64,000 nucleotides of DNA, taken from Metallosphaera tengchongensis (lineage in GTDB: Archaea; Thermoproteota; Thermoprotei_A; Sulfolobales; Sulfolobaceae). The first letter of the stretch is position 1. The number at the start of each line of letters is the position of its first letter. The notes beneath the pieces are model-generated. The model did no database searches, was not told the origin of the DNA, and was given only the letters and a program-made list of their open reading frames with translations. The stretch is taken from NCBI RefSeq assembly GCF_013343295.1, contig NZ_CP049074.1, forward strand, positions 1,035,501 to 1,099,500, given 5' to 3'. This document shows, in pieces, positions 8,857-17,596 of this stretch. The translations under genes were made by a program, and so were the position numbers.

Positions 8857-10248
8857 ATGTCATTTACGGACGTCCTATCTAAGTTAGGGCAGATATTACC
8901 AGCTGTAAAGAAACCAGAACAAAAGCCTAATCTAAATCAGAAATTATTGTGGTCAATTGTTGGGGTTGTAGTTTACCTTCTTATGTCTTCAGTACCTTTA
9001 TACGGAATTCAAAGCACCTCATTAAGTAATTTTCTTTTGGAACAAGTTATATTTGCGTCCACTGCTGGAACTCTTGCCCAACTTGGTATAGGTCCTATAA
9101 TTACAGCGGGTCTAATAATGCAGATTTTAGTAGGCTCTAAATTGTTGAACTTAAATCTAAATAATGAAGACGACAAGGCGAAGTTTACAGAGGCCCAAAA
9201 GGGTCTTGCATTTATTTTCATTCTAATAGAATCATTTCTATTCGGATTCGCACTTAGCAGATCTTCGGGGCTGACAAATTTCAACATACCTTTGATTGTA
9301 GCAGGCCAGCTAATCATCGCTACTTATTTCATCCTTTTATTAGATGAGCTAATACAGAAGGGATGGGGGCTGGGCTCTGGAGTTAGTCTATTCATCCTAG
9401 CTGGGACGATGAAGATCATATTCTGGTATATGTTTGGTATAGTAAACGTCCAGTCTCAGAATTTGCCTGTTGGGTTTTTCCCATCCCTAGTAACTACAAT
9501 TGTAGATCATGGGGACTTGTTATCTTTAATAGTGAACACAACAAAACCATTTCAACCTGATTTAGTCGGTCTAATCACCACCATTTCTCTCATTTTCCTA
9601 ATAATATATCTCACATCCATAAATGTTCAGATTCCAATCACCTCACAAAAGCTCAGGGGGATAAGGAGAACTATACCACTTAACTTCCTTTATGTTAGCA
9701 GCATCCCAGTAATCTTTGTGAGCGTCTTAGGTGCAGATATAGAGTTATTTTCATCATTGACATCTTATATTTCATCCTCTGCAAGCAGTTTCCTTAACGC
9801 TATTCAGTCTGCGTTTATTTTCCCACCTCCCAACACTACAATACCTCACAGCGTATATGCGGTAGTTGAAGATCCTATTGGTGCGATCATATATTCCGCT
9901 GTTTTCATTGTGTTAGGGATATTATTTGGAATAGTCTGGGTAGAAGTTTCAGGTTTGGATCCAGCCACTCAAGCTCAAAATCTAGTAGACGCTGGAATAG
10001 AGATACCTGGAATGAGAAATAGTCCAAAAATGATTGAGGCAGTGTTGGCAAAGTATATATATCCTCTGGCATTTTTCAGTTCTCTGATTGTCAGCGTTAT
10101 AGCGGTTGGAGCTACGTTGTTGGGGGTGTATGGAACTGGCGTAGGTATACTCTTAGCTGTATCAATTGCCATGCAGTACTATAGCCTTTTGGCATACGAA
10201 AGATCTATAGAGATGTATCCTCTATTAAAGAGACTGATAGGTGAATAA
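8857..10248 (+). CDS. secY: Preprotein translocase subunit SecY
   Basis: SecY is the channel-forming subunit of the Sec translocon in the cytoplasmic membrane. About ten hydrophobic segments can be counted over 463 residues. The cytoplasmic loop with [26 protein letters not shown] (about residues 261-286) and the late loop [19 protein letters not shown] that contacts ribosome and partner proteins are well conserved. Its place after L15 and before adenylate kinase is typical of archaea. Confidence 0.97.
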   Translation: MSFTDVLSKLGQILPAVKKPEQKPNLNQKLLWSIVGVVVYLLMSSVPLYGIQSTSLSNFLLEQVIFASTAGTLAQLGIGPIITAGLIMQILVGSKLLNLNLNNEDDKAKFTEAQKGLAFIFILIESFLFGFALSRSSGLTNFNIPLIVAGQLIIATYFILLLDELIQKGWGLGSGVSLFILAGTMKIIFWYMFGIVNVQSQNLPVGFFPSLVTTIVDHGDLLSLIVNTTKPFQPDLVGLITTISLIFLIIYLTSINVQIPITSQKLRGIRRTIPLNFLYVSSIPVIFVSVLGADIELFSSLTSYISSSASSFLNAIQSAFIFPPPNTTIPHSVYAVVEDPIGAIIYSAVFIVLGILFGIVWVEVSGLDPATQAQNLVDAGIEIPGMRNSPKMIEAVLAKYIYPLAFFSSLIVSVIAVGATLLGVYGTGVGILLAVSIAMQYYSLLAYERSIEMYPLLKRLIGE

Positions 10249-10250
10249 GT

Positions 10251-10832
10251 TTGAAGCTGGGGATCGTAACCGGAATCCCAGGAGTAGGAAAAACAACTGT
10301 GTTAAATACCATAAAGGAGATATTGACAAAAAATAATGCAAAATTTATCATAATGAATTACGGCGACTATATGCTGAAGACAGCAATAGAGCTGAAGTAT
10401 GTTAATAATAGGGATGAGATACGAAAATTACCATTGAATTTGCAAAGAGAACTACAACTTGAAGCCGCAAGGAACATTTTTAGGGATGCGTCTTCATTAG
10501 GTGACGGACTGTCATTTTTGGACACGCATGCGGTAGTCAGAACACCTGGTGGTTATTTACCAGGTTTACCTAAGCACATAATAGAGATCTTACAGCCTCA
10601 GGTTATATTTCTTATAGAGAGTGAACCGGAGCAAATATTGAAGAGACAATCTAATGATAAGACCAGATCCAGAACAGACTACTCGGATCCTTCTGTAATA
10701 AAGGAAACTATGGACTTTGCTCGCTTCTCAGCTATGGCTTCAGCTGTGTTAGTTGGAGCATCCGTAAAAGTAGTGAAAAATGTGGAAGGCGATCCAGCAG
10801 TTGCTGCTAATCAGATAATATCTTCTCTTTGA
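10251..10832 (+). CDS. adkA: Adenylate kinase, archaeal type
   Basis: AdkA converts ATP and AMP to two ADP. This is the archaeal trimeric family, distinct from bacterial Adk: a Walker A P-loop GIPGVGKT at residues 8-15 and 193 residues in total. The start is TTG two bases after the SecY stop. The gene order secY-adkA is common in Crenarchaeota. Confidence 0.93.
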   Translation: MKLGIVTGIPGVGKTTVLNTIKEILTKNNAKFIIMNYGDYMLKTAIELKYVNNRDEIRKLPLNLQRELQLEAARNIFRDASSLGDGLSFLDTHAVVRTPGGYLPGLPKHIIEILQPQVIFLIESEPEQILKRQSNDKTRSRTDYSDPSVIKETMDFARFSAMASAVLVGASVKVVKNVEGDPAVAANQIISSL

Positions 10833-10838
10833 TGTAAT

Positions 10839-11282
10839 ATGTCATATCAAATCTTTTTAATTCTCTTTTTATCTCTTGGGATCAATCTAATTATATATGT
10901 ATTTTATAGATTTTTAATTTCTAGGAGACTATTCGAATACATTGGGAAGTTAGACAGCTTACAAAATAGAATGAACAAGGTTGCCTCTAAAAGAAGGGAA
11001 AGGGTTTACAGAAAAATCTCTAAAGATATAAAGAAATATAATAATGTAATTTATTTTTATTCAATGATGCAGTCTATTTTGCTGCTAGCGCTTTATATTG
11101 TGGGCATGTTTCTGGTCTTTCCGATGAGTTTCCAGGTGTTCCTCCCCTTCGCAATCCCTGTTTTAACAGTAGGAGTATCGGGTAGATTCGAGGTAGTTGA
11201 GGGTCCTATTTTGATCTATATTTTATCTTTTCTTCTGTTTACACCACTCTCGCTTAGAAGACCCAAAGCAAATATAAACTAA
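10839..11282 (+). CDS. EMC3/TMCO1-like (DUF106) membrane protein
   Basis: This 147-residue protein has a first membrane segment at about residues 5-23, a basic cytoplasmic coiled section (RMNKVASKRRERVYRKISKDIKK) and two more hydrophobic segments after residue 70. That layout and the position after secY and adkA match archaeal DUF106 proteins, which belong to the Oxa1/YidC superfamily with eukaryotic EMC3 and TMCO1. A role in membrane-protein insertion beside SecY follows from the family. Confidence 0.8.
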   Translation: MSYQIFLILFLSLGINLIIYVFYRFLISRRLFEYIGKLDSLQNRMNKVASKRRERVYRKISKDIKKYNNVIYFYSMMQSILLLALYIVGMFLVFPMSFQVFLPFAIPVLTVGVSGRFEVVEGPILIYILSFLLFTPLSLRRPKANIN

Positions 11283-11310
11283 GCTCCATAACTCAGATAG
11301 GGGATGCTAG

Positions 11311-11538
11311 ATGAGACCCTTTCAAAGGACTAGTTCTTTAAGAAAAATTTCTAGAAGAACTCCTTCAGGAAAAAGTAAAACATTGCTAAAGAGTAGGAGG
11401 AGAAACTCCAAGACTTGTGCGTCCTGTAAAAAGTTACTGAGGGGTAACCTCAGATCGGAGAATAGGATGTTTGGTGGATATCTTTGTCATCGATGTTTAA
11501 GTAAGTACATTAAGGTCTCGCTGAGAGGAATTTCATGA
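11311..11538 (+). CDS. rpl34e: 50S ribosomal protein L34e
   Basis: L34e is a small archaeal/eukaryotic ribosomal protein. Two CxxC pairs (CASC and CHRC) form the zinc site, and the N-terminus is Arg/Ser-rich as usual. Length 75 residues. The stop overlaps the ATG of cytidylate kinase by 4 nt. Confidence 0.88.
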   Translation: MRPFQRTSSLRKISRRTPSGKSKTLLKSRRRNSKTCASCKKLLRGNLRSENRMFGGYLCHRCLSKYIKVSLRGIS

Positions 11539-12077
11539 TTCTTGTTGTGAGCGGTCCTTCTGGAAGCGGTAAGACAACAATAGCGAAATCCCTCTCTTCA
11601 AAGTATGGATTTAAATTTCTATCAGGCGGTCAGATTTTCAGAAATAAGGCTCAAAGCTTGGGTATAGATCTACTATCATTAAATAAACAAGCAGAACGTG
11701 ACTTCGACATAGATAGAATGGTAGATAGAGAAATCTTGATGGAAGCTAGGAAATCCAATGTGGTTATCGAGTCTCATATCGCTGGGTGGATTCTGGCTGG
11801 GGAATCGACGCTAAGTATATACCTCTGGGCTCCCTTGGAGGAGAGGGCTAGGAGAATAGCTTCAAGAGACAATATTACCTATGAGCAAGCTCTTCTTTCA
11901 ATCTTAAGCAGGGAGCAAAGTCACTATTTTAGGTTTTGGAAATATTACGGAATAGATATACAAGACACCTCACTTTATGATTTAGTTATTAATACCTCTA
12001 AGTTATCTCCAGATAACGTTCTAAAAACAATTGCACAGTTTCTAGACTCTTACATTCAGTCTACCCCGTGGAAGTAA
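11535..12077 (+). CDS. cmk: Cytidylate kinase
   Basis: Cmk phosphorylates CMP/dCMP to the diphosphate. The P-loop GPSGSGKT lies at residues 7-14, followed by the LSGGQIFR nucleotide-binding segment and the lid helix RRIASRDNITYEQA. The 180-residue archaeal type lacks the large insert of the bacterial enzyme. It is the last housekeeping gene before the membrane locus that follows. Confidence 0.92.
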   Translation: MILVVSGPSGSGKTTIAKSLSSKYGFKFLSGGQIFRNKAQSLGIDLLSLNKQAERDFDIDRMVDREILMEARKSNVVIESHIAGWILAGESTLSIYLWAPLEERARRIASRDNITYEQALLSILSREQSHYFRFWKYYGIDIQDTSLYDLVINTSKLSPDNVLKTIAQFLDSYIQSTPWK

Positions 12078-12093
12078 AATATGCGCACTATAG

Positions 12094-12333
12094 ATGATGA
12101 CTGGCATAGAATCTTTTGTGCAACAGATTACTACTCAAGTAACTGAAATAGCGTGGAGCGTGTTCATATTAGCCTGGGCTGTGGGTTGGGCTCTAAGAGG
12201 TTCCCCTATTCCCATCTTTAAGATAAAGCGAACCGGCCAGGACTTCATTGAGGACGCAATTATGGCTGCCTTTTGGTTGGCTTTAGGTACTACTGTATTT
12301 GCTCTAGTCTCTTACATAGCAGGTCAATTCTAG
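12094..12333 (+). CDS. cedA1: CedA1-like two-helix pilin subunit of the Ced DNA importer
   Basis: The 79-residue protein has two hydrophobic helices (about residues 19-34 and 52-76) joined by a basic turn (residues 43-46, KIKR). Short two-helix proteins with a positive loop are the VirB2-like layout, and CedA1 of Sulfolobales has this form. In Sulfolobus acidocaldarius cedA1 stands beside cedA and cedA2, the arrangement found here; the assignment rests on this architecture and order. Two tandem ATGs open the frame with no Shine-Dalgarno, so a separate leaderless transcript is possible. CedA1 forms pili in relatives, which is family knowledge. Confidence 0.75.
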   Translation: MMTGIESFVQQITTQVTEIAWSVFILAWAVGWALRGSPIPIFKIKRTGQDFIEDAIMAAFWLALGTTVFALVSYIAGQF

Positions 12334-12341
12334 GTGATATT

Positions 12342-13118
12342 ATGAACGCATTCGAAATCTTAGCTATTTCCCAAGATCTGTCTTCCTTAACGTATTTTAT
12401 AGGAGCTCTAATAATGGCTTTGCCTCTACCGGTGTATGGCTTAAAGAGATGGGGACCAAGGATGATAGTGGATGGAATATATGCGTCTATTTTGGTGAAC
12501 CTTTATGAGTCATTCCTCACTCTAATGGAAAATTTAGGAAACATGCTAGGAGTAAATTGGGCCTACTATATGAATTGGATCTATCAGCTTCTCCTTGGGG
12601 AACTTGAAGTGTACACTACAATAAAAACAATTTACTCTGTGGCAATATCTGCACCTTACTCTGGGTTTAATCCATTTCTAGCTACAATTGGGCTACTGTT
12701 GTCTATGATATCAGGGTTTATGAGTGTTACTGGAACCATAATAGTGATTTCCCAATTAATATTGAATTATTCCGGACTAATTATATCTCTAGGGATTCTC
12801 CTTATGTCACTCCCTTTTAGGATCGGTAGGTCTATTGGAGGTTCCATGATAGCCTTTGGGATTGTATTTTACTTAGGTTTACCCCTTCTCCCTAATTTCC
12901 TTTCTAGTTTCGGCGTAAATATATTGCAACAGGGTTTTTCTCAATCTGAGCTTAACTCTATATCGGGACTTGCAACGATAGTTATTCCGGCCTACATAGA
13001 AGGTACGGTATTGATGCCGTTGGCTTATATAGGAATCCTGACGTCAATAACTCTAGGTTTAGGCTCGGCAATATCCGGATCTTATTCCAGGTTACCTATA
13101 CCTGTTGATTTCTTATGA
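12342..13118 (+). CDS. cedA: CedA-like polytopic membrane protein, Ced DNA import channel
   Basis: The protein has 258 residues and about six or seven hydrophobic segments. The frame is open from 12273, but ATG 12342 with GGTGAT at 12333-12338 is the start, just after the cedA1 stop. Size, topology and flanking two-helix proteins match CedA, the membrane component that imports DNA together with the CedB ATPase in Sulfolobales. CedB is not in this window. Residues 22-54 closely resemble the second half of CedA1, and residues 152-178 repeat the same pattern more loosely. Confidence 0.75.
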   Translation: MNAFEILAISQDLSSLTYFIGALIMALPLPVYGLKRWGPRMIVDGIYASILVNLYESFLTLMENLGNMLGVNWAYYMNWIYQLLLGELEVYTTIKTIYSVAISAPYSGFNPFLATIGLLLSMISGFMSVTGTIIVISQLILNYSGLIISLGILLMSLPFRIGRSIGGSMIAFGIVFYLGLPLLPNFLSSFGVNILQQGFSQSELNSISGLATIVIPAYIEGTVLMPLAYIGILTSITLGLGSAISGSYSRLPIPVDFL

Positions 13119-13128
13119 GGTATATATT

Positions 13129-13281
13129 ATGAAATCAAGAATATTAGTTTCTGCTCTTTTAATATATTCTTCGATAGTCACATATATTGAAACAAAAAAT
13201 ATACCTTTAAGCCTTATATCACTCATGTTAGCAGTAGTAATCTACATAGCTATATACGCTATTTCGAAGAAGATTGAGTAG
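13129..13281 (+). CDS. cedA2: CedA2-like small two-helix membrane protein
   Basis: This short gene encodes 50 residues with two hydrophobic segments (about residues 4-19 and 25-45) and a basic C-terminal end, SKKIE. It starts 10 nt after cedA; GAGGT at 13117-13121 serves as Shine-Dalgarno. A third small membrane protein at this place completes the cedA1-cedA-cedA2 arrangement. The sequence itself carries no motif that I can recognise, so the name depends on context. Confidence 0.62.
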   Translation: MKSRILVSALLIYSSIVTYIETKNIPLSLISLMLAVVIYIAIYAISKKIE

Positions 13282-13285
13282 GCTG

Positions 13286-13310
13286 TTGTTTTTTCTCTTT
13301 TTTTACTTCT
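13286..13310 (+). terminator. T-rich terminator after the ced locus
   Basis: Two T-runs (six and seven bases) lie within 25 nt just after the cedA2 stop. U-rich 3' ends are typical archaeal terminators. This probably ends the transcript of the ribosomal-ced block. Confidence 0.5.
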
Positions 13311-13392
13311 TTGTTCATGAATATGGTAGTTCTCTGTCTGCCTCCCATCTTAATCTAAAACGTTAAAGTGTTCTCAGGAATAAAAGATTACC

Positions 13393-13800
13393 ATGAAGTT
13401 CGAGTTCTTTGATCACACGGCAGATATCGGGGTCAGAGCTTTCGGAAGAACACTAGAAGAGGCGTTTGAAAACGCTGCTTTGGCGGTATTCGAAATAATG
13501 ACCGATACCAGTAAGATAGAACCCAAAAGAGAGATTAGTATTGAGGTTGACGGCTACGATCTCGAGAATCTCTTGTATAGGTGGATAGAGTCGCTAATTG
13601 TCTACTACGACACTGAGCTATTGATCTTCAATCAGTTCAAAGTAAAAATTAACGGGCTTCACCTAACTGCAAAGGTTTACGGCGAGAAGTTTGATGAAAG
13701 TAGGCACGAGAGGAGAACGGTTGTAAAGGCCATGACTTATCACGAAATGTCTATCAAAGAAAACAGTGAGGTAGAAATCACTTTCGTCGTAGATATCTAA
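13393..13800 (+). CDS. Archease
   Basis: Archease is the activator of the RNA ligase RtcB, needed for several ligation turnovers in tRNA splicing. The start MKFEFFDHTADIGVRAFG and the DLENLLYRWIESLI and KAMTYHEM segments are diagnostic. Length 135 residues. The context of tRNA genes with an intron in this window is compatible but not informative. Confidence 0.9.
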   Translation: MKFEFFDHTADIGVRAFGRTLEEAFENAALAVFEIMTDTSKIEPKREISIEVDGYDLENLLYRWIESLIVYYDTELLIFNQFKVKINGLHLTAKVYGEKFDESRHERRTVVKAMTYHEMSIKENSEVEITFVVDI

Positions 13801-14161
13801 CAATTTTGTTGTATATTATATAATATCTAAGAAATAATCAACATTTAATTTAGTTATTAGCAACCTTGAATCATATCAGATTTTCCAGCGCTAATCATCT
13901 ATCATGCGACCCTCTTCTCATCTCAAGTACTCTAGTTCTAATACTCAAATATAGGAAAACTCCATTATATTTGTTTTAGCCTCATCTGACTTCCTCACCC
14001 TAAAGGGCAAGACTCTCCCCAACTTTGAAAAGAAGTTTTAGCTAGTCTATATTTATATAATATCTAGGTATAACTTAAAGACAAACTTACAAAAGAAAAC
14101 CTTCACGTGGGGAACTAGTTTTTAAAAAGATCATCACATTAATATCTGAATAATATAGATT
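13801..14161. other. Intergenic region without recognisable gene
   Basis: This 361-bp stretch between archease and the convergent acetyltransferase gene is AT-rich with frequent stops in all frames. It includes several TATA-like words (for example around 13815 and 14048). I saw no tRNA, no box C/D pair with proper spacing and no long inverted repeat. Confidence 0.5.
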
Positions 14162-14665
14162 TTACTGTAAAGGTGCAGCCATTAGATATGCATCCTCGCC
14201 GTCGGCATAATAGTGCTTAAGTAGTCTGACCTTTTTATAACCAAGCTTCTCATAAAGTGATATGGCAGGTACATTACTTACTCTTACTTCTAGGTACACC
14301 TCCTCAGCTCCATAAGCTTCCCTCATTTTTTGCATAGATGATGTAAGCAGTTGTCTTCCTATGCCTCTCCTCCTGTATTGTTCTAGAACTGCTATCGAGA
14401 CTACATGCCCTTTTCTTACTAGAGGAATAAAATTTCTGAGATTGCTGAAACCAGTCTCTATCCTAGGCATTATGTAACCCACTACTTCTCCATCAACAAC
14501 TGCAACAAAGAAGGCTTCTCCCCAATCCCTGACGTGCTCCACAAAGAAGTAATACGGATAGTTCTCCGGTAAGGTAAATCTGTTTACCTTTATTATAGCA
14601 TCTATGTCATCAGATCTAACGTTCCTGATAATAAACTCTCTCTTTTCCTCTATGGACTCTACCAT
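14162..14665 (-). CDS. Ribosomal-protein/N-terminal acetyltransferase, Ard1/RimI type
   Basis: GNAT acetyltransferase that closely follows the Sulfolobus Ard1 protein that acetylates protein N-termini. The acetyl-CoA motif is RRRGIG (residues 98-103) after the VSIAVLEQYR strand, and LEVRVSNVPAISLYEKLGY follows. The frame is open to 14737, but the ATG at 14665 gives the expected 167 residues. The gene is divergent from coaBC with about 50 bp between the starts. Confidence 0.9.
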   Translation of the reverse strand: MVESIEEKREFIIRNVRSDDIDAIIKVNRFTLPENYPYYFFVEHVRDWGEAFFVAVVDGEVVGYIMPRIETGFSNLRNFIPLVRKGHVVSIAVLEQYRRRGIGRQLLTSSMQKMREAYGAEEVYLEVRVSNVPAISLYEKLGYKKVRLLKHYYADGEDAYLMAAPLQ

Positions 14666-14714
14666 GTTATAATGGTTTATTATTGAGGAATAAATAGATG
14701 CGTGAAGATATATA

Positions 14715-15944
14715 ATGCATCCTTCCAAGAAAATCATAGGTTCTTACAGTGACGAACTTAGCGGAAAATCAATTTTGTTGGGAATAACGGGAAGCGTTTC
14801 CTTATATAAGTCAATAGATTTGGCCAGGACGCTCATGAGAAGAGGTGCCACAGTTAAAGTTATGATGAGCCAGATGGCTTCAAAACTAATATCTCCAGAC
14901 ATGTTCCAATGGGCGACAGGAGAAGAGGTAACTGTTGAACTAACCGGAAAATTGGAACACGTAACGTTAGCTGAAGATAACGATGGGATGCTTATAGCTC
15001 CTGCCACTGCTAACATAATTGTAAAACTGGCTCAAGGTATTGCAGATATAAGTTTAGTAGCTACCGCGCTTAATTTTATGGGTTTAAATAAACCACTAGT
15101 ATTGGTCCCGGCAATGCACCTTCCCATGTACATATCTCCTCCAGTGAGGGATGCAAAGCTTAGACTCGAAAGTATGTCTATTAAGATTGTGGAGCCGGAA
15201 GTCGTCGGAGACCTAGCTCATTATCCAGACGTAGATCTTATAGCCTCATATTTTACAGCCCAACTCCTAAGAGGAGACGATCTTAAAGGAGTGAAGATGG
15301 TAGTGACTGCGGGTCCTACGCGGGAGTACATGGATCCAGTAAGGTTTATCAGTAATCCCAGCAGTGGTACTATGGGCGTTGCGATTGCCAACGAAGCTCA
15401 ATTTAGGGGGGCTGACGTGTATTTAGTTCATGGAGTCCTTAACACGAAAGTGAAAAGTTTCGTAAGGAAGAGCGTGCAAGTAGAGAGCACTGAGGAGATG
15501 AAAAGCTCAGTTTCTGAGCTCGTAGAAAAAGGATATAAAGTAGTCGTGTTGGCAGCAGCACCTGCAGATTATAGATTTAAACAAAAGAAGGATAAGAAAA
15601 TAGATAGTCACACCGAAGTTCCTAAGGTCGAATTGGAGAAAACCCCAAAAATATCCTCGTCTATAAGAGGAAAGGCCTTTATTGTAGGCTTCTCTGCAGA
15701 AACAGTTGAGAATGATGAGGAATTAATAGAGAGGGCTAAAGCTAAGAAAGAGAGGCATGGTTTTGATTTGATAGTCGCTAACAATGTGGGTAGAAAAGAT
15801 ATAGGCTTCTCCTCGGAATATAATGAAGTTTTCCTAATCGGTAGTGACTACGTCAAGAAGATCGAAAAGAGCTCGAAGAACATTGTCGCGCGAATACTCC
15901 TGGATACAGTTAAGGAAGAGCTTAAAAGTAGAAACTTGTTATAG
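14715..15944 (+). CDS. coaBC: Bifunctional CoaBC: phosphopantothenoylcysteine decarboxylase / phosphopantothenate-cysteine ligase
   Basis: This fusion makes 4'-phosphopantetheine for coenzyme A in two steps. The N-terminal CoaC flavoprotein domain spans about residues 1-190, with GITGSVSLYKS, the LIAPATANI motif and PAMHLPMY. The CoaB domain follows, opening with VTAGPTREYMDPVRFISNPSS, and has the nucleotide/lysine segment KQKKDKK near residue 290. Length 409 residues is usual. A TATA-like word at about 14690 precedes the ATG. Confidence 0.93.
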   Translation: MHPSKKIIGSYSDELSGKSILLGITGSVSLYKSIDLARTLMRRGATVKVMMSQMASKLISPDMFQWATGEEVTVELTGKLEHVTLAEDNDGMLIAPATANIIVKLAQGIADISLVATALNFMGLNKPLVLVPAMHLPMYISPPVRDAKLRLESMSIKIVEPEVVGDLAHYPDVDLIASYFTAQLLRGDDLKGVKMVVTAGPTREYMDPVRFISNPSSGTMGVAIANEAQFRGADVYLVHGVLNTKVKSFVRKSVQVESTEEMKSSVSELVEKGYKVVVLAAAPADYRFKQKKDKKIDSHTEVPKVELEKTPKISSSIRGKAFIVGFSAETVENDEELIERAKAKKERHGFDLIVANNVGRKDIGFSSEYNEVFLIGSDYVKKIEKSSKNIVARILLDTVKEELKSRNLL

Positions 15945-15958
15945 GATTACTAAGTTGT

Positions 15959-16034
<76 letters not shown>

Positions 16035-16337
16035 CTGTTGGAATATATTCCGCATCACTTTTATTTTCTAATTTAGTATAATTATTCAGAATGTTGATTA
16101 AGGTCAAGGTGATTTTCTTGACATCACAGTTTATTACACTTGATTATAAACGCATTTCTTTCTGCCGAGAGAAAGACCATAATCCGCGATCACAGGCAGA
16201 AAATGGGCATTGCGTATTAAACCTGGTCATTTCCAGCTTTTGACACAAGTTGAAATGCCTAGGCGTTTAAAGTCCTTACGTTTAAATTGAGAAAGGAAAA
16301 AATTAATAACTCTCTCACCGTTGTAATGACTGGTTAT
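16035..16337. other. Intergenic region between two tRNA genes
   Basis: No coding frame of note is present. A perfect 8-bp inverted repeat (TTTCTGCC at 16159-16166, GGCAGAAA at 16195-16202, 28-nt spacer) is the only structure I see. A TATA-like word at about 16300 probably serves the tRNA-Lys gene. Confidence 0.5.
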
Positions 16338-16414
16338 GGGCCCGTAGCTCAGCTAGGAAGAGCGGCGGGCTTTTAACCCGTAGGTCCCGGGTCCGAATCC
16401 CGGCGGGCCCGCCA
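16338..16414 (+). tRNA. tRNA-Lys (TTT), CCA encoded
   Basis: Acceptor GGGCCCG/CGGGCCC, anticodon stem GCGGG/CCCGT with loop CTTTTAA and T arm CCGGG-TCCGAAT-CCCGG form a normal cloverleaf. The anticodon TTT reads AAA/AAG. The 3' CCA at 16412-16414 is encoded. No intron. Confidence 0.95.
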
Positions 16415-16454
16415 CAAGAAATTTCTTAAATTATGCCTATATGGTTCTAATCAA

Positions 16455-16462
16455 ACTTATAC
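16455..16462 (+). promoter_or_regulatory. TATA box of the ECF transporter operon
   Basis: The word ACTTATAC is centred about 27 nt before the ATG at 16485 and no Shine-Dalgarno lies between. This spacing implies a leaderless transcript beginning at or next to the start codon. Confidence 0.55.
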
Positions 16463-16484
16463 GAGCCATCTCCTAATTTTTATT

Positions 16485-17012
16485 ATGGACACTAAACTAC
16501 TAATTTACGCTTCTATCTTTTCTGTTGCCTCGTTTGGAGTAGCTGCAGTAATGAGCCTCTCTCTTTCACTCTACGCTCTTAGTGTGTTTCTAGATCCTGT
16601 TCTAACTCTCACTATTCCCCTAATAATTATTTCTATAGGTATACAAATAATGAATAGGAAGAACGGACCAATTTTGGTGGGAGTGATAAGCTCCATCCTT
16701 TACGGTTTATTTGGACTCTTTTTCCTCGCGGCGACTTTCCTCGTCACTGGAGTTGTAGTGGAACTAGTATCCAGAATAGTAGGATATAGGGGATTTAGGG
16801 CAGTTTTAATAAACACTACCCTAGCTGGGGGATTAGCAGGAGTCTTGAGCGTTCTTTTCGGTTTTATGTTTCTGGGGGTACCGGCAAAGATAAACGACAT
16901 TGCCCTTTTGACTTTGATATTTAGTATAATTTATTTTGGGGAGAGTGCAGTAATGGGGATCATATCAAACAAGCTAGGTAACTTCCTTCTAAAGTCGGGT
17001 GTAGCTAAGTGA
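16485..17012 (+). CDS. ECF transporter S component-like membrane protein
   Basis: The 175-residue protein is almost wholly hydrophobic with five or six membrane segments and no large loops. Its size and its position ahead of an EcfT-like and an EcfA-like gene, all overlapping, make it the probable substrate-binding S component of an energy-coupling-factor vitamin importer. The substrate cannot be read from the sequence; no riboswitch or vitamin gene adjoins it. The stop overlaps the GTG start of the next gene. Confidence 0.7.
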   Translation: MDTKLLIYASIFSVASFGVAAVMSLSLSLYALSVFLDPVLTLTIPLIIISIGIQIMNRKNGPILVGVISSILYGLFGLFFLAATFLVTGVVVELVSRIVGYRGFRAVLINTTLAGGLAGVLSVLFGFMFLGVPAKINDIALLTLIFSIIYFGESAVMGIISNKLGNFLLKSGVAK

Positions 17013-17596
17013 AATGGAAAGCAATTTATGCTCTTTTTTTTGCAGTGGCTGTGGTGATATCTACTCTAGTGTTCCCACTTTGGTCGCTTTTAACTCTCCT
17101 TATCCTCTTAGTAAAGAGAAAATTAATCGTAATCGTTGAGCTAATAGCCTTAGCAGTGTCCTTTGTCTCTCTATATTTTCTAAGCCATCTAGGGATTTAC
17201 ACTTACGTTATGAGGGCTTTCGTCTACATCGATCTCTTCTTAGCTCTATCTGAGTATATTGATAAGGTATCGGTCCTGAGTATAACTGGTGAAAGGGGAG
17301 TTCCAATTGTAGTCACCCTAAGCTATATTCCTTTCTTCTATAACGTAGCGAGAGATGTTTTCTTTTACAGGAATTCAAGAAGGAGAAGATTCAACTTGGA
17401 AGAGCTCTCAAGACCGATACTAGTTGAAATGGTAAGGGTAGCAGAAAATCTCTACAAGGCATATGTTGTAAAGCTATACGGTAATTTTAATCGTAATTTT
17501 GAGTTAAGTCCAGGTAAAGGAGATATGCTTCCAATAATTTTAGGAGTTGTTCTGATTTGCTTACCATTTCTCATCCATACATTCCCGGTAAATTAG
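17009..17596 (+). CDS. ECF transporter transmembrane component (EcfT/CbiQ-like)
   Basis: Four or five membrane segments fill residues 5-115, followed by the basic cytoplasmic stretch NSRRRRFNLEELSRPILVEMVRV, where EcfT proteins couple to the ATPases through Arg-containing helices. A last membrane helix closes the protein at residues 172-192. It starts with GTG overlapping the S component stop and overlaps the ATPase gene by 40 nt. The family fit is by topology and context; the canonical ARG signatures are not clear. Confidence 0.68.
   Translation: MKWKAIYALFFAVAVVISTLVFPLWSLLTLLILLVKRKLIVIVELIALAVSFVSLYFLSHLGIYTYVMRAFVYIDLFLALSEYIDKVSVLSITGERGVPIVVTLSYIPFFYNVARDVFFYRNSRRRRFNLEELSRPILVEMVRVAENLYKAYVVKLYGNFNRNFELSPGKGDMLPIILGVVLICLPFLIHTFPVN

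Noticed and set aside
14130-14160. GTGATGA on the minus strand as a box C
   Set aside because: No box D (CTGA) follows at suitable distance.
16159-16202. 8-bp inverted repeat between the tRNA genes as a box H/ACA or C/D RNA
   Set aside because: The 28-nt loop has no kink-turn, ACA or C/D boxes; a single 8-bp repeat in 300 bp is weak evidence.
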